A stretch of 64,000 nt of DNA from an uncultured Lachnospiraceae bacterium (GCA_902781455.1 CACZJF010000003.1:83739-147738); one strand, 5' to 3'. Positions 25,756 to 35,175 are shown, counted from the first letter of the stretch. Notes: a model not told the origin generated them from the sequence alone. Made by a program: numbers and translations.

Positions 25756-25784
25756 AGGGAGAAGTGAAGGCTTCTCCCTTTCCT
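25756..25784 (+). terminator. Probable terminator after metQ
   Basis: AGGGAGAAG (25756-25764) pairs with CTTCTCCCT (25771-25779), followed by a short TTCCTT. The T-tract is weak. Confidence 0.5.
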
Positions 25785-25801
25785 TATCTGCGATTCGATC
25801 C

Positions 25802-25830
25802 TTGATCTTTGGGAAAATACACTGCATAAT
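25802..25830 (+). promoter_or_regulatory. Promoter of aroC
   Basis: TTGATC (25802-25807), 17 bases, CATAAT (25825-25830). A small hairpin CGGCA-AGTC-TGCCG follows in the leader. Confidence 0.55.
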
Positions 25831-25908
25831 CAGGAAAGAAATCCGGCGGCAAGTCTGCCGGTTGCAGGCTGAAAAGCAAGAAGAGATTTCAGAAAGGAAG
25901 CGGAAGGT

Positions 25909-26997
25909 ATGGCGGGTTCAACTTACGGTACGCTGTTCAGGATCACAACCTGGGGGGAAAGTCACGGGGAAGGAGTCGGCGTTGTCGTAGACGGCTGCCC
26001 GGCGGGACTGGACCTGTGCGGGGAGGATATTCAGAAATACCTGGACCGCAGAAAACCCGGTCAGAATCAGTATACGACGAAGCGGTCGGAATCTGACAAC
26101 ATACGGATCCTGTCCGGCGTGTTTGAAGGAAAGACCACCGGTACACCGATTTCTCTTCTGGTTATGAATGAAGACCAGCATTCGAAGGATTACAGCCATC
26201 TGAGCCAGATCTACCGGCCGGGCCATGCGGATTACGGATATGACGCAAAGTATGGAATCCGTGATTACAGAGGCGGCGGGCGTTCTTCCGGAAGGGAAAC
26301 GATCGGACGGGTGGCTGCAGGCGCCATCGCGGCGAAGCTCCTCGAAAAGATGGGGATCCGGGTGCAGGCATATACCGCATCCGTCGGGCCTGTCGTCTGT
26401 GATCCGGCAAACTTTGATGAAGCGTATCAGAAAAGCAGCAGGCTTTGCATGCCGGATCCGGAGGCGGAGCTGCAGGCGCAGGAGTATCTGGACGAATGCA
26501 TGCAGAATGGTGATTCTGCCGGCGGGACGGTAATATGCAGAGTTTCCGGCGTACCGGCCGGGATCGGAGAGCCGGTTTTTGACAAGCTGGATGCGCTGCT
26601 CGGACAGGCGATCTTCTCGATCGGCGCAGTCAAAGGGGTTGAGATCGGAGACGGTTTTGCAGCCGCTCAGGCCACAGGATCTCAGAACAATGACCAGTGC
26701 GGCACTCATACAAACCACGCAGGCGGCATCCTTGGCGGAATGAGCTCCGGAAAAACGATTGTGATCCGGGCGGCGTTCAAGCCGACCCCCTCGATCTCAC
26801 AGAAACAGCATGCGCTCGGAAAGGACGGTCTGGTCCATGACCTTGCGATCAAAGGACGTCATGATCCTCTGATCGCGCCGCGCGCCACAGTCGTAGTAGA
26901 GTGCATGACAGCCATCGTGATTCTGGATCTTCTGATGAGAAACATGAGCGCGAGGCTGGAAACAATGCTGTCTGTGTATGGCGGATTCCGGGATTGA
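25909..26997 (+). CDS. aroC: Chorismate synthase
   Basis: A 362-residue enzyme that converts 5-enolpyruvylshikimate-3-phosphate to chorismate with reduced FMN, the last step of the common aromatic pathway. Signatures are [15 protein letters not shown] at the N-terminus and [17 protein letters not shown] (residues ~117-133). The length is normal. GAAAGGAAGCGGAAGG precedes the ATG. It is monocistronic here, convergent with the pseudouridine synthase. Confidence 0.96.
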   Translation: MAGSTYGTLFRITTWGESHGEGVGVVVDGCPAGLDLCGEDIQKYLDRRKPGQNQYTTKRSESDNIRILSGVFEGKTTGTPISLLVMNEDQHSKDYSHLSQIYRPGHADYGYDAKYGIRDYRGGGRSSGRETIGRVAAGAIAAKLLEKMGIRVQAYTASVGPVVCDPANFDEAYQKSSRLCMPDPEAELQAQEYLDECMQNGDSAGGTVICRVSGVPAGIGEPVFDKLDALLGQAIFSIGAVKGVEIGDGFAAAQATGSQNNDQCGTHTNHAGGILGGMSSGKTIVIRAAFKPTPSISQKQHALGKDGLVHDLAIKGRHDPLIAPRATVVVECMTAIVILDLLMRNMSARLETMLSVYGGFRD

Positions 26998-27043
26998 TCC
27001 TTGCTGCCGGAAGGCAGGATTTTGCAAAGGCCAGGCTACTGCT

Positions 27044-28024
27044 TCAGCTTCGGAGCAGGCGGCGGATATCCTCAGGAAGCGGTGCGGCAAACCGCATCTG
27101 CTCTCTGGTGATCGGGTGCATGAACTCCAGCCGCAGGGAGTGAAGCGCCTGGCGGTTGATCCATTCCGGCTGTCCGGATGTTTCAGCCTGGGAGATTCCT
27201 TCGTCTCCATCGCCTGCGGCGGTCCGGAGTGTTTCTTCTGATGCCGTCCGTCCGTACAGCGTATCCCCGACGACCGGGTGATGAATGTAAGCCATGTGCA
27301 CACGGATCTGGTGTGTCCGGCCTGTTTCCAGATGTACCGACAGCGCGGTTGTGTCATGCGCTTTGTGATAGGAGAGCGGAGCGTAATGCGTGACAGAGCG
27401 CTGCCCGCTTTCAAAGTCCACGCACCGTTCCACCAGGGAAGCGGTGCGCCTTTTGATGGGAGCATCGATGGTTCCGGGTTCTTCGATTCTGCCGTGTACG
27501 ACGGTAAGATACGTCCGCCGGATCCGGCGGCTCTTCATCTCATCATACAATATGGCAGAGCTTGCCATGTTTTTTGCGATGATCACCAGACCGCTTGTGT
27601 TCCGGTCAAGGCGGTTCACGCATCGATAGACAAATGGAATCCCCTGTGCCTCATAATAGGCCGCGACGCCGTTTCCCAGTGTATATTCAAAGTGGCCGAT
27701 GGATGGCTGAATGGGAAGAAAAGGCGGCTTGTTGATGACAAGGATGTCCTCGTCCTCATACTGGATGTCCAGATCCATGGGATTCGGAACGATGGTTTGA
27801 GAGGGAATCTCATCCGTGAAAATAACCTCCAGGAGATCTCCCCTGCGGACCGGGTGGTTTGTGAACACAGCCTCACCGTTTAAAAGAAGCGTATTCTCGT
27901 GATGGCGAAGGTACGTCAGCAGATGACGTGAGAATCCACGCGATCGCAGGAACTCCGCGCACGTCGCCGGACGGTTTCCGGTCATCATGTTTTCTTCGAT
28001 CTGATATCTGATCTGTCTTCTCAT
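27044..28024 (-). CDS. RluA-family RNA pseudouridine synthase
   Basis: A 326-residue enzyme that isomerises uridine in rRNA or tRNA. It has an S4-like N-terminal region (SRHLLTYLRHHENTLLLNGE) and the catalytic motif VNRLDRNTSGLVIIAKN with the nucleophilic Asp. The frame is open to 28114, but the minus promoter at 28077-28105 would start transcription inside that, so ATG 28024 is chosen. An insertion of ~28 residues rich in Ala, Gly, Glu and Ser (nt ~27150-27250) splits the conserved GDTLYG and QALHS blocks. Confidence 0.88.
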   Translation of the reverse strand: MRRQIRYQIEENMMTGNRPATCAEFLRSRGFSRHLLTYLRHHENTLLLNGEAVFTNHPVRRGDLLEVIFTDEIPSQTIVPNPMDLDIQYEDEDILVINKPPFLPIQPSIGHFEYTLGNGVAAYYEAQGIPFVYRCVNRLDRNTSGLVIIAKNMASSAILYDEMKSRRIRRTYLTVVHGRIEEPGTIDAPIKRRTASLVERCVDFESGQRSVTHYAPLSYHKAHDTTALSVHLETGRTHQIRVHMAYIHHPVVGDTLYGRTASEETLRTAAGDGDEGISQAETSGQPEWINRQALHSLRLEFMHPITREQMRFAAPLPEDIRRLLRS

Positions 28025-28076
28025 CCCCGTTACCGCTTTCTGTGGGAAAGAATCCCGAATCATCAGGAACGATGCC

Positions 28077-28105
28077 ATCATAACACAAACCCGGGAAAAT
28101 GGAAA
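28077..28105 (-). promoter_or_regulatory. Promoter of the pseudouridine synthase gene, overlapped by a palindrome
   Basis: Read on the minus strand: TTTCCA (28105-28100), 17 bases, TATGAT (28082-28077). The -35 lies inside the palindrome at 28099-28114. Confidence 0.55.
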
Positions 28106-28124
28106 TATTTCCATACATGGAAAT
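28099..28124. promoter_or_regulatory. Triple half-site palindrome (ATGGAAAT), candidate operator
   Basis: A perfect 16-bp palindrome ATGGAAATATTTCCAT (28099-28114) is followed after two bases by a third half-site ATGGAAAT (28117-28124). It lies between two divergent promoters, covers the -35 of the minus one and abuts the plus one. The HTH domain of the adjacent gene is the natural candidate binder. Confidence 0.6.
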
Positions 28125-28131
28125 AAAACGG

Positions 28132-28160
28132 TTGCTGATAAGAACTGTGTTTGATAAAAT
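28132..28160 (+). promoter_or_regulatory. Promoter of the HTH-Uma2 gene
   Basis: TTGCTG (28132-28137), 17 bases, TAAAAT (28155-28160), eight bases downstream of the third ATGGAAAT half-site. Confidence 0.5.
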
Positions 28161-28202
28161 GAACCTGCAGAAGTGTTCCCGTCTTGTATGGAGGGCTGGA
28201 CG

Positions 28203-29054
28203 ATGATGACAATAGAGGAGATGAAGAAACAGAAGAAAAAGCTTGGCTACACGAACAGGAAGATAGCCGAAGAGACAGGCATACCGCTGGGAACCGTACA
28301 GAAGATTTTTGCCGGTGTGACCAGATCGCCCCGGTGGGATAAGCTGCAGGCTCTGGAACGGCTGCTGAAAGAGGAAGATCCCCAATCTGTATCTGTTCCG
28401 GATCAAAAGCAGGAAGTGCCTTCCATGGTCCATGAGGAGATAACTTATGCATGGATACAGCCGGATGACAGAGATCCTTCCGGCGGGAAAGATCCCAGAC
28501 AGGGATCGTATACAGTGGAAGATTATATGGCGTTGCCGGACGAGCGGCGTGTTGAGCTGATTGACGGATTTCTTTACGATATGGCATCCCCGTCTTTGCT
28601 TCATCAGGCGATTCTCAGGGAACTGGTCATGCAGTTTTACAGCTGTATGGAAAACCACCCGGACTGTGAGTTATTTTTTGCGCCTTCCGACGTTCAGCTT
28701 GGAAAGAACAAAAGGACGGTTGTACAGCCCGATTTGTTTGTTTTCTGCGGACGGGAGATTCAGCAGATCGATATGCTGAGGGAAGCGCCGGATTTTATCA
28801 TCGAGGTGGTATCTCCCTCAAATCCGGAGCATGATAAGTTCAGGAAGCTGAATAAGTACCGGTTCGCGGGTGTCAGGGAATACTGGATTGTCGATCCGCA
28901 GACCAGGAAGGTTACCGTTTATCATCTGGAACAGGACCTGGAACCGGAAGTGTATGGTTTCACCGATTCGATACCGGTCGGAATTTCTGAGGGATCCTGC
29001 AGAATCGATTTTGCGGATATCACAAAGCGGGTGAAAAAGTATTTTAGACAATGA
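28203..29054 (+). CDS. HTH domain fused to Uma2-family (PD-(D/E)XK-like) nuclease
   Basis: A 283-residue protein. Residues 1-60 form a Cro/CI-type HTH (YTNRKIAEETGIPLGTVQKI). A linker of ~45 residues leads to a Uma2 domain with the nuclease-like residues Asp177 in QPDLFV and Glu201 in FIIEVVSPS, then KLNKYRFAGVREYWIVDP. Uma2 proteins have a restriction-nuclease fold, but their biological role is not established. ATG 28203 has TGGAGGG upstream. It may be autoregulated through the palindromes at 28099-28124. Confidence 0.85.
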   Translation: MMTIEEMKKQKKKLGYTNRKIAEETGIPLGTVQKIFAGVTRSPRWDKLQALERLLKEEDPQSVSVPDQKQEVPSMVHEEITYAWIQPDDRDPSGGKDPRQGSYTVEDYMALPDERRVELIDGFLYDMASPSLLHQAILRELVMQFYSCMENHPDCELFFAPSDVQLGKNKRTVVQPDLFVFCGREIQQIDMLREAPDFIIEVVSPSNPEHDKFRKLNKYRFAGVREYWIVDPQTRKVTVYHLEQDLEPEVYGFTDSIPVGISEGSCRIDFADITKRVKKYFRQ

Positions 29055-29113
29055 AAGATGCGTCTTTTTGCGCTATACTGAATATGGAACATAAAGTGTA
29101 AGGAGAAGCCTGC

Positions 29114-30232
29114 ATGGAAGCCGTCACAGCGTTTGTTGATGCATTCTATGATGATTACGTAAGATCCGGCTATGCCAGGGAAGAGGATCAGCATCTGCCT
29201 TCGAAGGATGTACTGGTCAGAGTCTGCGGGGTTTTGCTGAATACAAGCTGTTTCCGGGAAGAGGGCCGGTATTCTTCATTCCGCGTCTGCTTTATCACAC
29301 CGGAGTCGGAGCTGCTGGACTCTTATCTGTATTCCCATACGGTTCTGTTTGAGAATCCGATTCCCTTTCAGCCGCGGGAGCTGCACAGACTGGCACCTGC
29401 GCTGAACGCGGACATGAGCTATCTGATGCTGGATGTTTCGTGCGAGCCCTATCAGGCGATCGGAATCGTTGCTTCCTATACCGTCTGGGAAAAGATCATG
29501 TCGAAGGAGGTTGCGTCAGGAAACCGGATGCCCAGGATTCCGAATATTCTGGTGAAGGGCCCGGGTGAACTGGAGATCTGTTTCGGAGAGGCAAGCCTTG
29601 CAGCCTACAAGGCAGGAGAGTGTGTCTTTTTCCGCACTGACGCGTTCGTTTCAACTGTTGTCGCACAGCAGCTGAGGAAAGATTCCATGGTTCCGGAAGA
29701 AGACCGCCTGCGCATGCTGTACAGGGTTCTGTGGAATGTGTCGCAGTATGGGCATGGCGGACATCTCTTTTTCGTACCGTCTGCCGGGGCATGTGAAGGA
29801 CGCCTCAACATCAAGTACAGGGTAAAAAGCAGATTTGCGTTTCAGGAGAAAGAAAGCGTCATGGATCTTCCTGACGCAAAGAGAGAAAAGGAGATCATCG
29901 CCTATGCGGACATGATTTCAAAGTTTACCATGGTGGACGGTGCCGTCGTACTGACAAAGAATTTCGATCTTCTGGGGTTTGGAGCAGAAACACTTGTAAG
30001 AGAGGGGAACCGGAAGACACCGGATATGTGTTTTATCGGCTATGATGGCAAAGAAGACAAGACGAAGCATTTTCATGACAATGGCATGCGGCACAGAAGC
30101 TGTTACCATTTCTGTGATATGGTAGAGGGGACAGTCGGCATCATCTTCTCACATGATGATGTGATCAAGGCATGTACAAAGCATAACGGCAGGGTGATCG
30201 TATATGATCATGTGGTGCTGCCGATGCTGTAA
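29114..30232 (+). CDS. Diadenylate-cyclase (DisA_N/DAC)-like protein, DACNV-type
   Basis: A 372-residue soluble protein. The first ~240 residues do not match a fold recognised here. The C-terminal ~115 residues resemble the DAC fold: MVDGAVVLTKNFDLLGFGAE, then GMRHRSCYHFCD and a beta strand GIIFSHDD. The two catalytic motifs of c-di-AMP synthases, DGA (275-277) and RHR (326-328), are both present, but 51 residues apart instead of about 33 in DisA. It could be an active divergent cyclase or a nucleotide sensor. AAGGAG precedes the ATG. It lies 59 bases after the HTH-Uma2 gene. Confidence 0.7.
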   Translation: MEAVTAFVDAFYDDYVRSGYAREEDQHLPSKDVLVRVCGVLLNTSCFREEGRYSSFRVCFITPESELLDSYLYSHTVLFENPIPFQPRELHRLAPALNADMSYLMLDVSCEPYQAIGIVASYTVWEKIMSKEVASGNRMPRIPNILVKGPGELEICFGEASLAAYKAGECVFFRTDAFVSTVVAQQLRKDSMVPEEDRLRMLYRVLWNVSQYGHGGHLFFVPSAGACEGRLNIKYRVKSRFAFQEKESVMDLPDAKREKEIIAYADMISKFTMVDGAVVLTKNFDLLGFGAETLVREGNRKTPDMCFIGYDGKEDKTKHFHDNGMRHRSCYHFCDMVEGTVGIIFSHDDVIKACTKHNGRVIVYDHVVLPML

Positions 30233-30292
30233 ACCAATGGAACATCAGAAGATCAGGAAGTCGGGCAAAAAGCGCAGAAAGGAATTCTGAGC

Positions 30293-31348
30293 ATGAAGAA
30301 TAAGAAATATGTCGCGTATATCGGAACCTATACACATGGGAGCAGCATCGGCATTCATATCTATGATATGGACAACGAGACGCGTACCCTGACGGAGCGG
30401 GACGTGATTCCTGTTCATAATTCTTCCTATGTCACCAAGTCAAGGAGCGGAGAGTATCTGTACTCGATCGCCGATGAAGGTGTTGAAGTGCTGAAGATTG
30501 AGAAGAACGGTGATCTGACACCGATCAACAAGGTCAACATCGAGGGGATGCGGGGCTGCTATCTGTCGACGGATGTGTCCGGAAAGTTTCTGTTTGTCGG
30601 CGGCTATCACGACGGCAAGGTGACAGTCGTACATACGCACAAGGACGGCAGGCTCGGATCGGTTCTGGACGGCGTATTCCATCAGGGAATCGGATCTGTC
30701 GGAGAGAGAAATTTCCGCCCTCATGTCAGCTGTGTGATCCCGACCCCCGATGACAAGTATCTGTGCGCGGTGGACAACGGTGTGGATCAGGTGAAGATCT
30801 ACAAGGTAACGCCGGTGACCGGCAAGCTACATCTGTACAGCATTCTCCGCCTTCCGCTGGAATCAGCGCCCAGGCTGATGGTATTCTCCAAAGACGGCAG
30901 GTTCGCTTACATCAACTGCGAGATGACAAACAAGATCTATGTCTATCGATATGACGGGAGCGGGAAGGAGCCGACCTTCGAAAAGATCCAGGAAGTCCAG
31001 AGCATGTATGATGACAAGGACGTGTCCTCCGCCAGCTGCGCGCTGAAGGTATCTCCCAGCGGAAAGTACCTGTACTGTTCCAGCGCAGGTGAAAACTCGG
31101 TCGGCATCTTCCGGATCAACCAGGAAACGGGAATCCTGACAAAGATCCTGATCCTTCCCATCAGCGGAGGCTACCCGAAGGACATCGATGTCTTCCCGGA
31201 TGAGAAGACCCTGATTGTCCTGTGCCACGAATCCGGTTATATGCGGTTCTTCACGATCGACTATGAGAAGGGCACGCTGGTTATGAAAGGAAAGCAGCAG
31301 TATGTGGAGACACCCAACTGCATTCTGATCTCACAGACAGAAGAATGA
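30293..31348 (+). CDS. Lactonase family protein (6-phosphogluconolactonase-type beta-propeller)
   Basis: A 351-residue seven-bladed propeller of the YbhE/Pgl family. It opens with YVAYIGTYTHGSSIGIHIY and has repeated blade motifs such as DVSGKFLFVGGYHDGKVTV and SPSGKYLYCSSAGENSVGIF. No signal peptide is seen, so it is cytoplasmic. YbhE-type enzymes hydrolyse 6-phosphogluconolactone, but many relatives have other lactone substrates. It lies 60 bases behind the DAC-like gene and ends in a hairpin. Confidence 0.85.
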   Translation: MKNKKYVAYIGTYTHGSSIGIHIYDMDNETRTLTERDVIPVHNSSYVTKSRSGEYLYSIADEGVEVLKIEKNGDLTPINKVNIEGMRGCYLSTDVSGKFLFVGGYHDGKVTVVHTHKDGRLGSVLDGVFHQGIGSVGERNFRPHVSCVIPTPDDKYLCAVDNGVDQVKIYKVTPVTGKLHLYSILRLPLESAPRLMVFSKDGRFAYINCEMTNKIYVYRYDGSGKEPTFEKIQEVQSMYDDKDVSSASCALKVSPSGKYLYCSSAGENSVGIFRINQETGILTKILILPISGGYPKDIDVFPDEKTLIVLCHESGYMRFFTIDYEKGTLVMKGKQQYVETPNCILISQTEE

Positions 31349-31376
31349 AATTCTGATTGTGCATCATCATAATAAA

Positions 31377-31412
31377 CAGGCGGGAGCAGGCGAAAGTCTG
31401 CTCCCGCCTGTC
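31377..31412 (+). terminator. Hairpin after the lactonase gene
   Basis: CAGGCGGGAGCAG (31377-31389) pairs perfectly with CTGCTCCCGCCTG (31398-31410). No strong T-tract follows, so termination may be partial. Confidence 0.6.
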
Positions 31413-31429
31413 TGGTTGATACAAAAGAG

Positions 31430-31457
31430 TTGACATATCTGTACGAACCTCTATAAT
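31430..31457 (+). promoter_or_regulatory. Strong promoter of the XRE-cupin and pot genes
   Basis: TTGACA (31430-31435), 16 bases, TATAAT (31452-31457). It leaves a leader of about 135 bases before ATG 31601. Confidence 0.8.
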
Positions 31458-31470
31458 CGATCTTGTGCGG

Positions 31471-31506
31471 TTTAGTAAAACTGAAATTTTTGTTTATTTT
31501 TACTGA
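31471..31506. promoter_or_regulatory. Inverted repeat in the XRE-cupin leader, candidate operator
   Basis: TTTAGTAAAA (31471-31480) and TTTTACTGAA (31497-31506) are inverted with 9 of 10 matches, just downstream of the start of transcription. The placement fits autorepression by the XRE-cupin protein. Confidence 0.5.
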
Positions 31507-31600
31507 ATCAAAGAATGAGAATGGTTTTGCGTATTCCAGATGACGTGTACACAGAAGCGGAGCCCGGACTGTGGGTCCGGAGCGCCTGAAAGAGGAAGCC

Positions 31601-32140
31601 ATGGAGATTGGACGAAAGATCAAGAGACTGCGGGTTGGACTGAACCTGACGCAGGAAGAACTGGCAGACCGGACAGAGCTGTCGAAGAGCTTTATCTCAC
31701 AGGTGGAGCGGGATCTGACGTCTCCATCCATCGCGACACTGATCGACATTCTGCAGGCGCTCGGGACAGACCTGAAGGAGTTCTTCGATGACGAGCCGGA
31801 CCGGCAGATTGTCTTCCACGACGCGGACTACTTTGAGAAGTTCGATGACGAGACCGGGACGAAGACGGAATGGATCATTCCCAATGCGCAGAAGAATGAG
31901 ATGGAGCCGATCCGTATCACACTGAAGGCAGGCGGCAGGACCAAGGATGAGGATCCGCATGAAGGAGAGCTGTTCGGCTATGTGCTGGCAGGAAATCTGG
32001 CGATTCACATCGGGCAGCAGACCTACCGCGCGAAGAAGGGAGAATCCTTTTATTTCCGTCCGACTGCGCGGCATTATATCGAGGCGGCCGGGAAAAACGG
32101 AGCCTCCTTTATCTGGGTCAGTACGCCGCCGAGCTTCTGA
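31601..32140 (+). CDS. XRE-family regulator with cupin domain (PuuR-like)
   Basis: A 179-residue regulator. The HTH is at residues 1-60 (LTQEELADRTELSKSFISQVERDLTSPS) and the cupin sensor at ~95-179 (DPHEGELFGYVLAGNLAIHIG). ATG 31601 has AGAGGAAG upstream; GTG 31571 is in frame but unsupported. Proteins of this type often control adjacent polyamine genes. potABCD start 105 bases downstream on the same strand, so it is probably the polyamine-responsive regulator of that operon. Confidence 0.88.
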   Translation: MEIGRKIKRLRVGLNLTQEELADRTELSKSFISQVERDLTSPSIATLIDILQALGTDLKEFFDDEPDRQIVFHDADYFEKFDDETGTKTEWIIPNAQKNEMEPIRITLKAGGRTKDEDPHEGELFGYVLAGNLAIHIGQQTYRAKKGESFYFRPTARHYIEAAGKNGASFIWVSTPPSF

Positions 32141-32245
32141 GACAGCGAAAGGAAGTGCATGGAGCGGCTGTCTGGCCTGATCAGAATGACAGAATGACAG
32201 AACCTGCCGGGTGGTTTCCGGCTGAATGGAAAGGAACCATATACT

Positions 32246-33385
32246 ATGAGCAACAGGCTGATCGATCTTCAGCATATCACCAAAGCCTTTGACGGTACCG
32301 TCGTACTGGACGATTTCAACCTGTACATCAGGGAGAATGAGTTTCTGACGCTGCTTGGCCCGTCGGGCTGCGGCAAGACGACAACACTCCGGATCCTTGG
32401 CGGATTCGAGACGCCGGATCAGGGAAAGGTGATCTTTGACGGACAGGACATCACATCTCTGGCACCGAACAAGCGCCAGCTGAATACGGTGTTCCAGAAG
32501 TACGCATTGTTTACCCATATGTCTGTCGCGGAGAACATCGCGTTCGGCCTGCGCATCCGGAAAAAATCTGAAGACTATATCAGAGAAAAGATCCGCTATG
32601 CGCTGAAGCTGGTCAACCTGGAAGGATACGAAGAACGTACGCCGGATTCGCTTTCGGGAGGGCAGCAGCAGAGAATCGCCATCGCGCGGGCGATCGTCAA
32701 TGAGCCAAAGGTGCTGCTTCTCGATGAGCCGCTGGGCGCGCTGGACCTGAAGCTGCGGCAGGACATGCAGTATGAACTGATCCGCCTGAAAAATGAACTC
32801 GGCATTACCTTTATCTATGTGACGCACGATCAGGAGGAAGCCCTGACGATGTCGGACACGATCGTGGTCATGAACCAGGGCTACATCCAGCAGGTCGGAA
32901 CGCCTGAAGATATCTATAACGAGCCGCAGAACGCGTTTGTCGCGGACTTTATCGGTGATTCGAACCTGATCGACGGGACGATGATTCAGGACCAGCTGGT
33001 GGAAATCTTCGGTGTAAAGTTTGCCTGTGTTGATACAGGTTTTGGCACCAACAAACCGGTTGATGTCGTGATCCGTCCGGAGGATCTGGAACTGTTCGCG
33101 GTTCCGGAGGGAGAAGATACACAAAGCAGCGCGTATCAGGAAGCTGTCCGGTCGGCTGAAAGACTCAATCCGGGTTATTTTGAGGGAACCGTGTCCCATG
33201 TTATCTTCAAGGGCATGCACTATGAGATGGAAGTGATGGCACATGGATTCGAGTGGCTGGTACTCTCCACGCGCATGTTCCAGGTCGGGACGAAAGTGCT
33301 GATGAGTGTGGATCCCTTTAACATCCAGATCATGAAAAAGCCGGAATCCGAGGACGAGAAGGCGGTCGGTCTGGAAGAGATGTGA
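32246..33385 (+). CDS. potA: Spermidine/putrescine ABC transporter ATP-binding protein
   Basis: A 379-residue ATPase with Walker [10 protein letters not shown], signature LSGGQQQR, Walker [12 protein letters not shown] and H-loop VTHDQEEAL. The C-terminal TOBE region contains [13 protein letters not shown]. It carries an extra ~20 residues (around [12 protein letters not shown]) inside the TOBE domain. It powers polyamine import with PotB, PotC and PotD encoded directly downstream. Confidence 0.93.
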   Translation: MSNRLIDLQHITKAFDGTVVLDDFNLYIRENEFLTLLGPSGCGKTTTLRILGGFETPDQGKVIFDGQDITSLAPNKRQLNTVFQKYALFTHMSVAENIAFGLRIRKKSEDYIREKIRYALKLVNLEGYEERTPDSLSGGQQQRIAIARAIVNEPKVLLLDEPLGALDLKLRQDMQYELIRLKNELGITFIYVTHDQEEALTMSDTIVVMNQGYIQQVGTPEDIYNEPQNAFVADFIGDSNLIDGTMIQDQLVEIFGVKFACVDTGFGTNKPVDVVIRPEDLELFAVPEGEDTQSSAYQEAVRSAERLNPGYFEGTVSHVIFKGMHYEMEVMAHGFEWLVLSTRMFQVGTKVLMSVDPFNIQIMKKPESEDEKAVGLEEM

Positions 33386-33449
33386 GAAACATAATCTGTA
33401 TCAAGGCACGGACAGAGACATACGGCTGTCCGGCATCGGAGAATCCTGG

Positions 33450-34277
33450 ATGAGAAAGCTGAGAAAACTATGGCTGGATGGACCGTACCTGGTCTGGATG
33501 GCAGCATTTATCATAATTCCCCTCTTTACGATCGTCTATTACGGACTGACCGACAAGAGCGGCGCATTTACGTGGAACAACATACTGGAGATGGGGACAC
33601 CTGAGCGCATGAAGGCACTGCTCCTTTCGCTGATTCTGTCCCTGATCGCGACGGCGTTCTGCCTGGTCATGGCCTACCCCCTGGCGCTGATTCTGACCGG
33701 TATGAAGGGAGGAGCGACCGCGTTTATCGTATCGATCTTTATCATACCGATGTGGATGAACTCGCTGCTTCGAATCCTTGCCTGGCAGACACTCCTTGAG
33801 AGAAATGGTGTGATCAACCAGATTCTGGGTATGCTGCACCTGCCTAAGCTGTACATCATCAATACACCTTATGCGATCGCTCTTGGCATGATCTATGACT
33901 TTCTGCCGTTTATGATCCTGCCGATCTACAATTCGCTGCAGAAGATCGATCCGAATGTGGTGAACGCGGCATATGATCTGGGGGCAAATAAGTTCCAGAC
34001 GTTCTGGAAGGTCATTTTCCCGCTGACGCTTCCCGGCGTCATCTCCGGAATTACGATGGTCTTTGTCCCGGCGCTGACTACATTCGTGATCAGTTCCTTC
34101 CTGGGCGGATCGAAGATTCTTCTGATCGGCAATGTGATCGAGCAGCAGTTTACGCAGGTGGGCGACTGGAACGTTGGCTCCGGACTGAGCCTGGTTCTGA
34201 TGGTGTTTATCCTGATCTCGATGGCAGTCATGCAGCATTATGACAAGGCTGCAGATGAGGAAACAACGAAACTGTAA
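33450..34277 (+). CDS. potB: Spermidine/putrescine ABC transporter permease B
   Basis: A 275-residue permease with six helices. PotB features include LWLDGPYLVWMAAFIIIPL at the N-terminus, FIIPMWMNSLLRILAW and the coupling motif VVNAAYDLGAN. It lies 64 bases after potA. It dimerises with PotC to form the membrane channel. Confidence 0.93.
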   Translation: MRKLRKLWLDGPYLVWMAAFIIIPLFTIVYYGLTDKSGAFTWNNILEMGTPERMKALLLSLILSLIATAFCLVMAYPLALILTGMKGGATAFIVSIFIIPMWMNSLLRILAWQTLLERNGVINQILGMLHLPKLYIINTPYAIALGMIYDFLPFMILPIYNSLQKIDPNVVNAAYDLGANKFQTFWKVIFPLTLPGVISGITMVFVPALTTFVISSFLGGSKILLIGNVIEQQFTQVGDWNVGSGLSLVLMVFILISMAVMQHYDKAADEETTKL

Positions 34278-34330
34278 AGCAGGATTTCTGTCAGGCGCTC
34301 AGCCGTCCGGACACAGAAGAGGAGACAGAA

Positions 34331-35149
34331 TTGAAAAAAGCTCTGTCGAGGATCTACCTCGTGTTTATCTTCATATTGCTGTACGCGCCGATCGTGGTGC
34401 TCATTATCTTCAGCTTTAATGATTCCAAAACGCGCGCGAAATGGGGCGGCTGGACCTGGAAGTGGTATGCCAGCATGTTTCAGGACCAGACCATCATGTC
34501 CGCTTTGTGGAATACACTGATCATCGCGGTTCTGAGTGCATTGATTGCCACAATCCTCGGACTGATGGCTTCTGTCAGTCTGCTGGCCATGAAGCATAAG
34601 AGAAGGAGTGTTGTGCTGAGCCTTCTGGATATTCCGATGCTGAACGCAGAGATCGTAACAGGAATATCGCTGATGCTTCTTTTCATCGCGATCGGCCAGT
34701 TCCTGTCCCGGTGGGGGTATACGATTGAGTTTGGCTTCGCGACCGTACTGATCGGGCACATTACATTCAACATACCATACACGGTGCTGCTGATCATGCC
34801 GAAGCTGCGTCAGATCAATATCAGCACGTATGAAGCCGCGCTTGATCTGGGCGCTTCCAGATGGTTCGCCTTCCGGAAGGTCATTGTCCCCGATATCATG
34901 TCCGGTCTGCTGTCCGGGTTCATGCTTGCGTTCACGCTGTCGCTGGACGATTTTGTCATTACGCATTTTACGAAAGGCCCCGGATTCGACACGATTTCGA
35001 CAAAGGTCTATACGGAGGTCCGGAAAGGAATCAAGCCGGAGATGTACGCGCTGTCAACGCTGCTGTTTGTCTGTATTCTGGTTCTGATTCTGGTTTTTGG
35101 AAGAGGGCACAGGAAGAAGCCCATGCTGAGCGATATGATTCAGGTCTGA
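34331..35149 (+). CDS. potC: Spermidine/putrescine ABC transporter permease C
   Basis: A 272-residue six-helix permease starting at TTG 34331, with GAGGAGA about 7 bases upstream deciding the start. PotC-type motifs are YAPIVVLIIFSFN and YEAALDLGASRWFAFRKV, followed by SLDDFVITHF. It is the partner of PotB. Confidence 0.93.
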   Translation: MKKALSRIYLVFIFILLYAPIVVLIIFSFNDSKTRAKWGGWTWKWYASMFQDQTIMSALWNTLIIAVLSALIATILGLMASVSLLAMKHKRRSVVLSLLDIPMLNAEIVTGISLMLLFIAIGQFLSRWGYTIEFGFATVLIGHITFNIPYTVLLIMPKLRQINISTYEAALDLGASRWFAFRKVIVPDIMSGLLSGFMLAFTLSLDDFVITHFTKGPGFDTISTKVYTEVRKGIKPEMYALSTLLFVCILVLILVFGRGHRKKPMLSDMIQV

Positions 35150-35175
35150 CAGAAAGGAAATTGGGAGGAAAGAAC

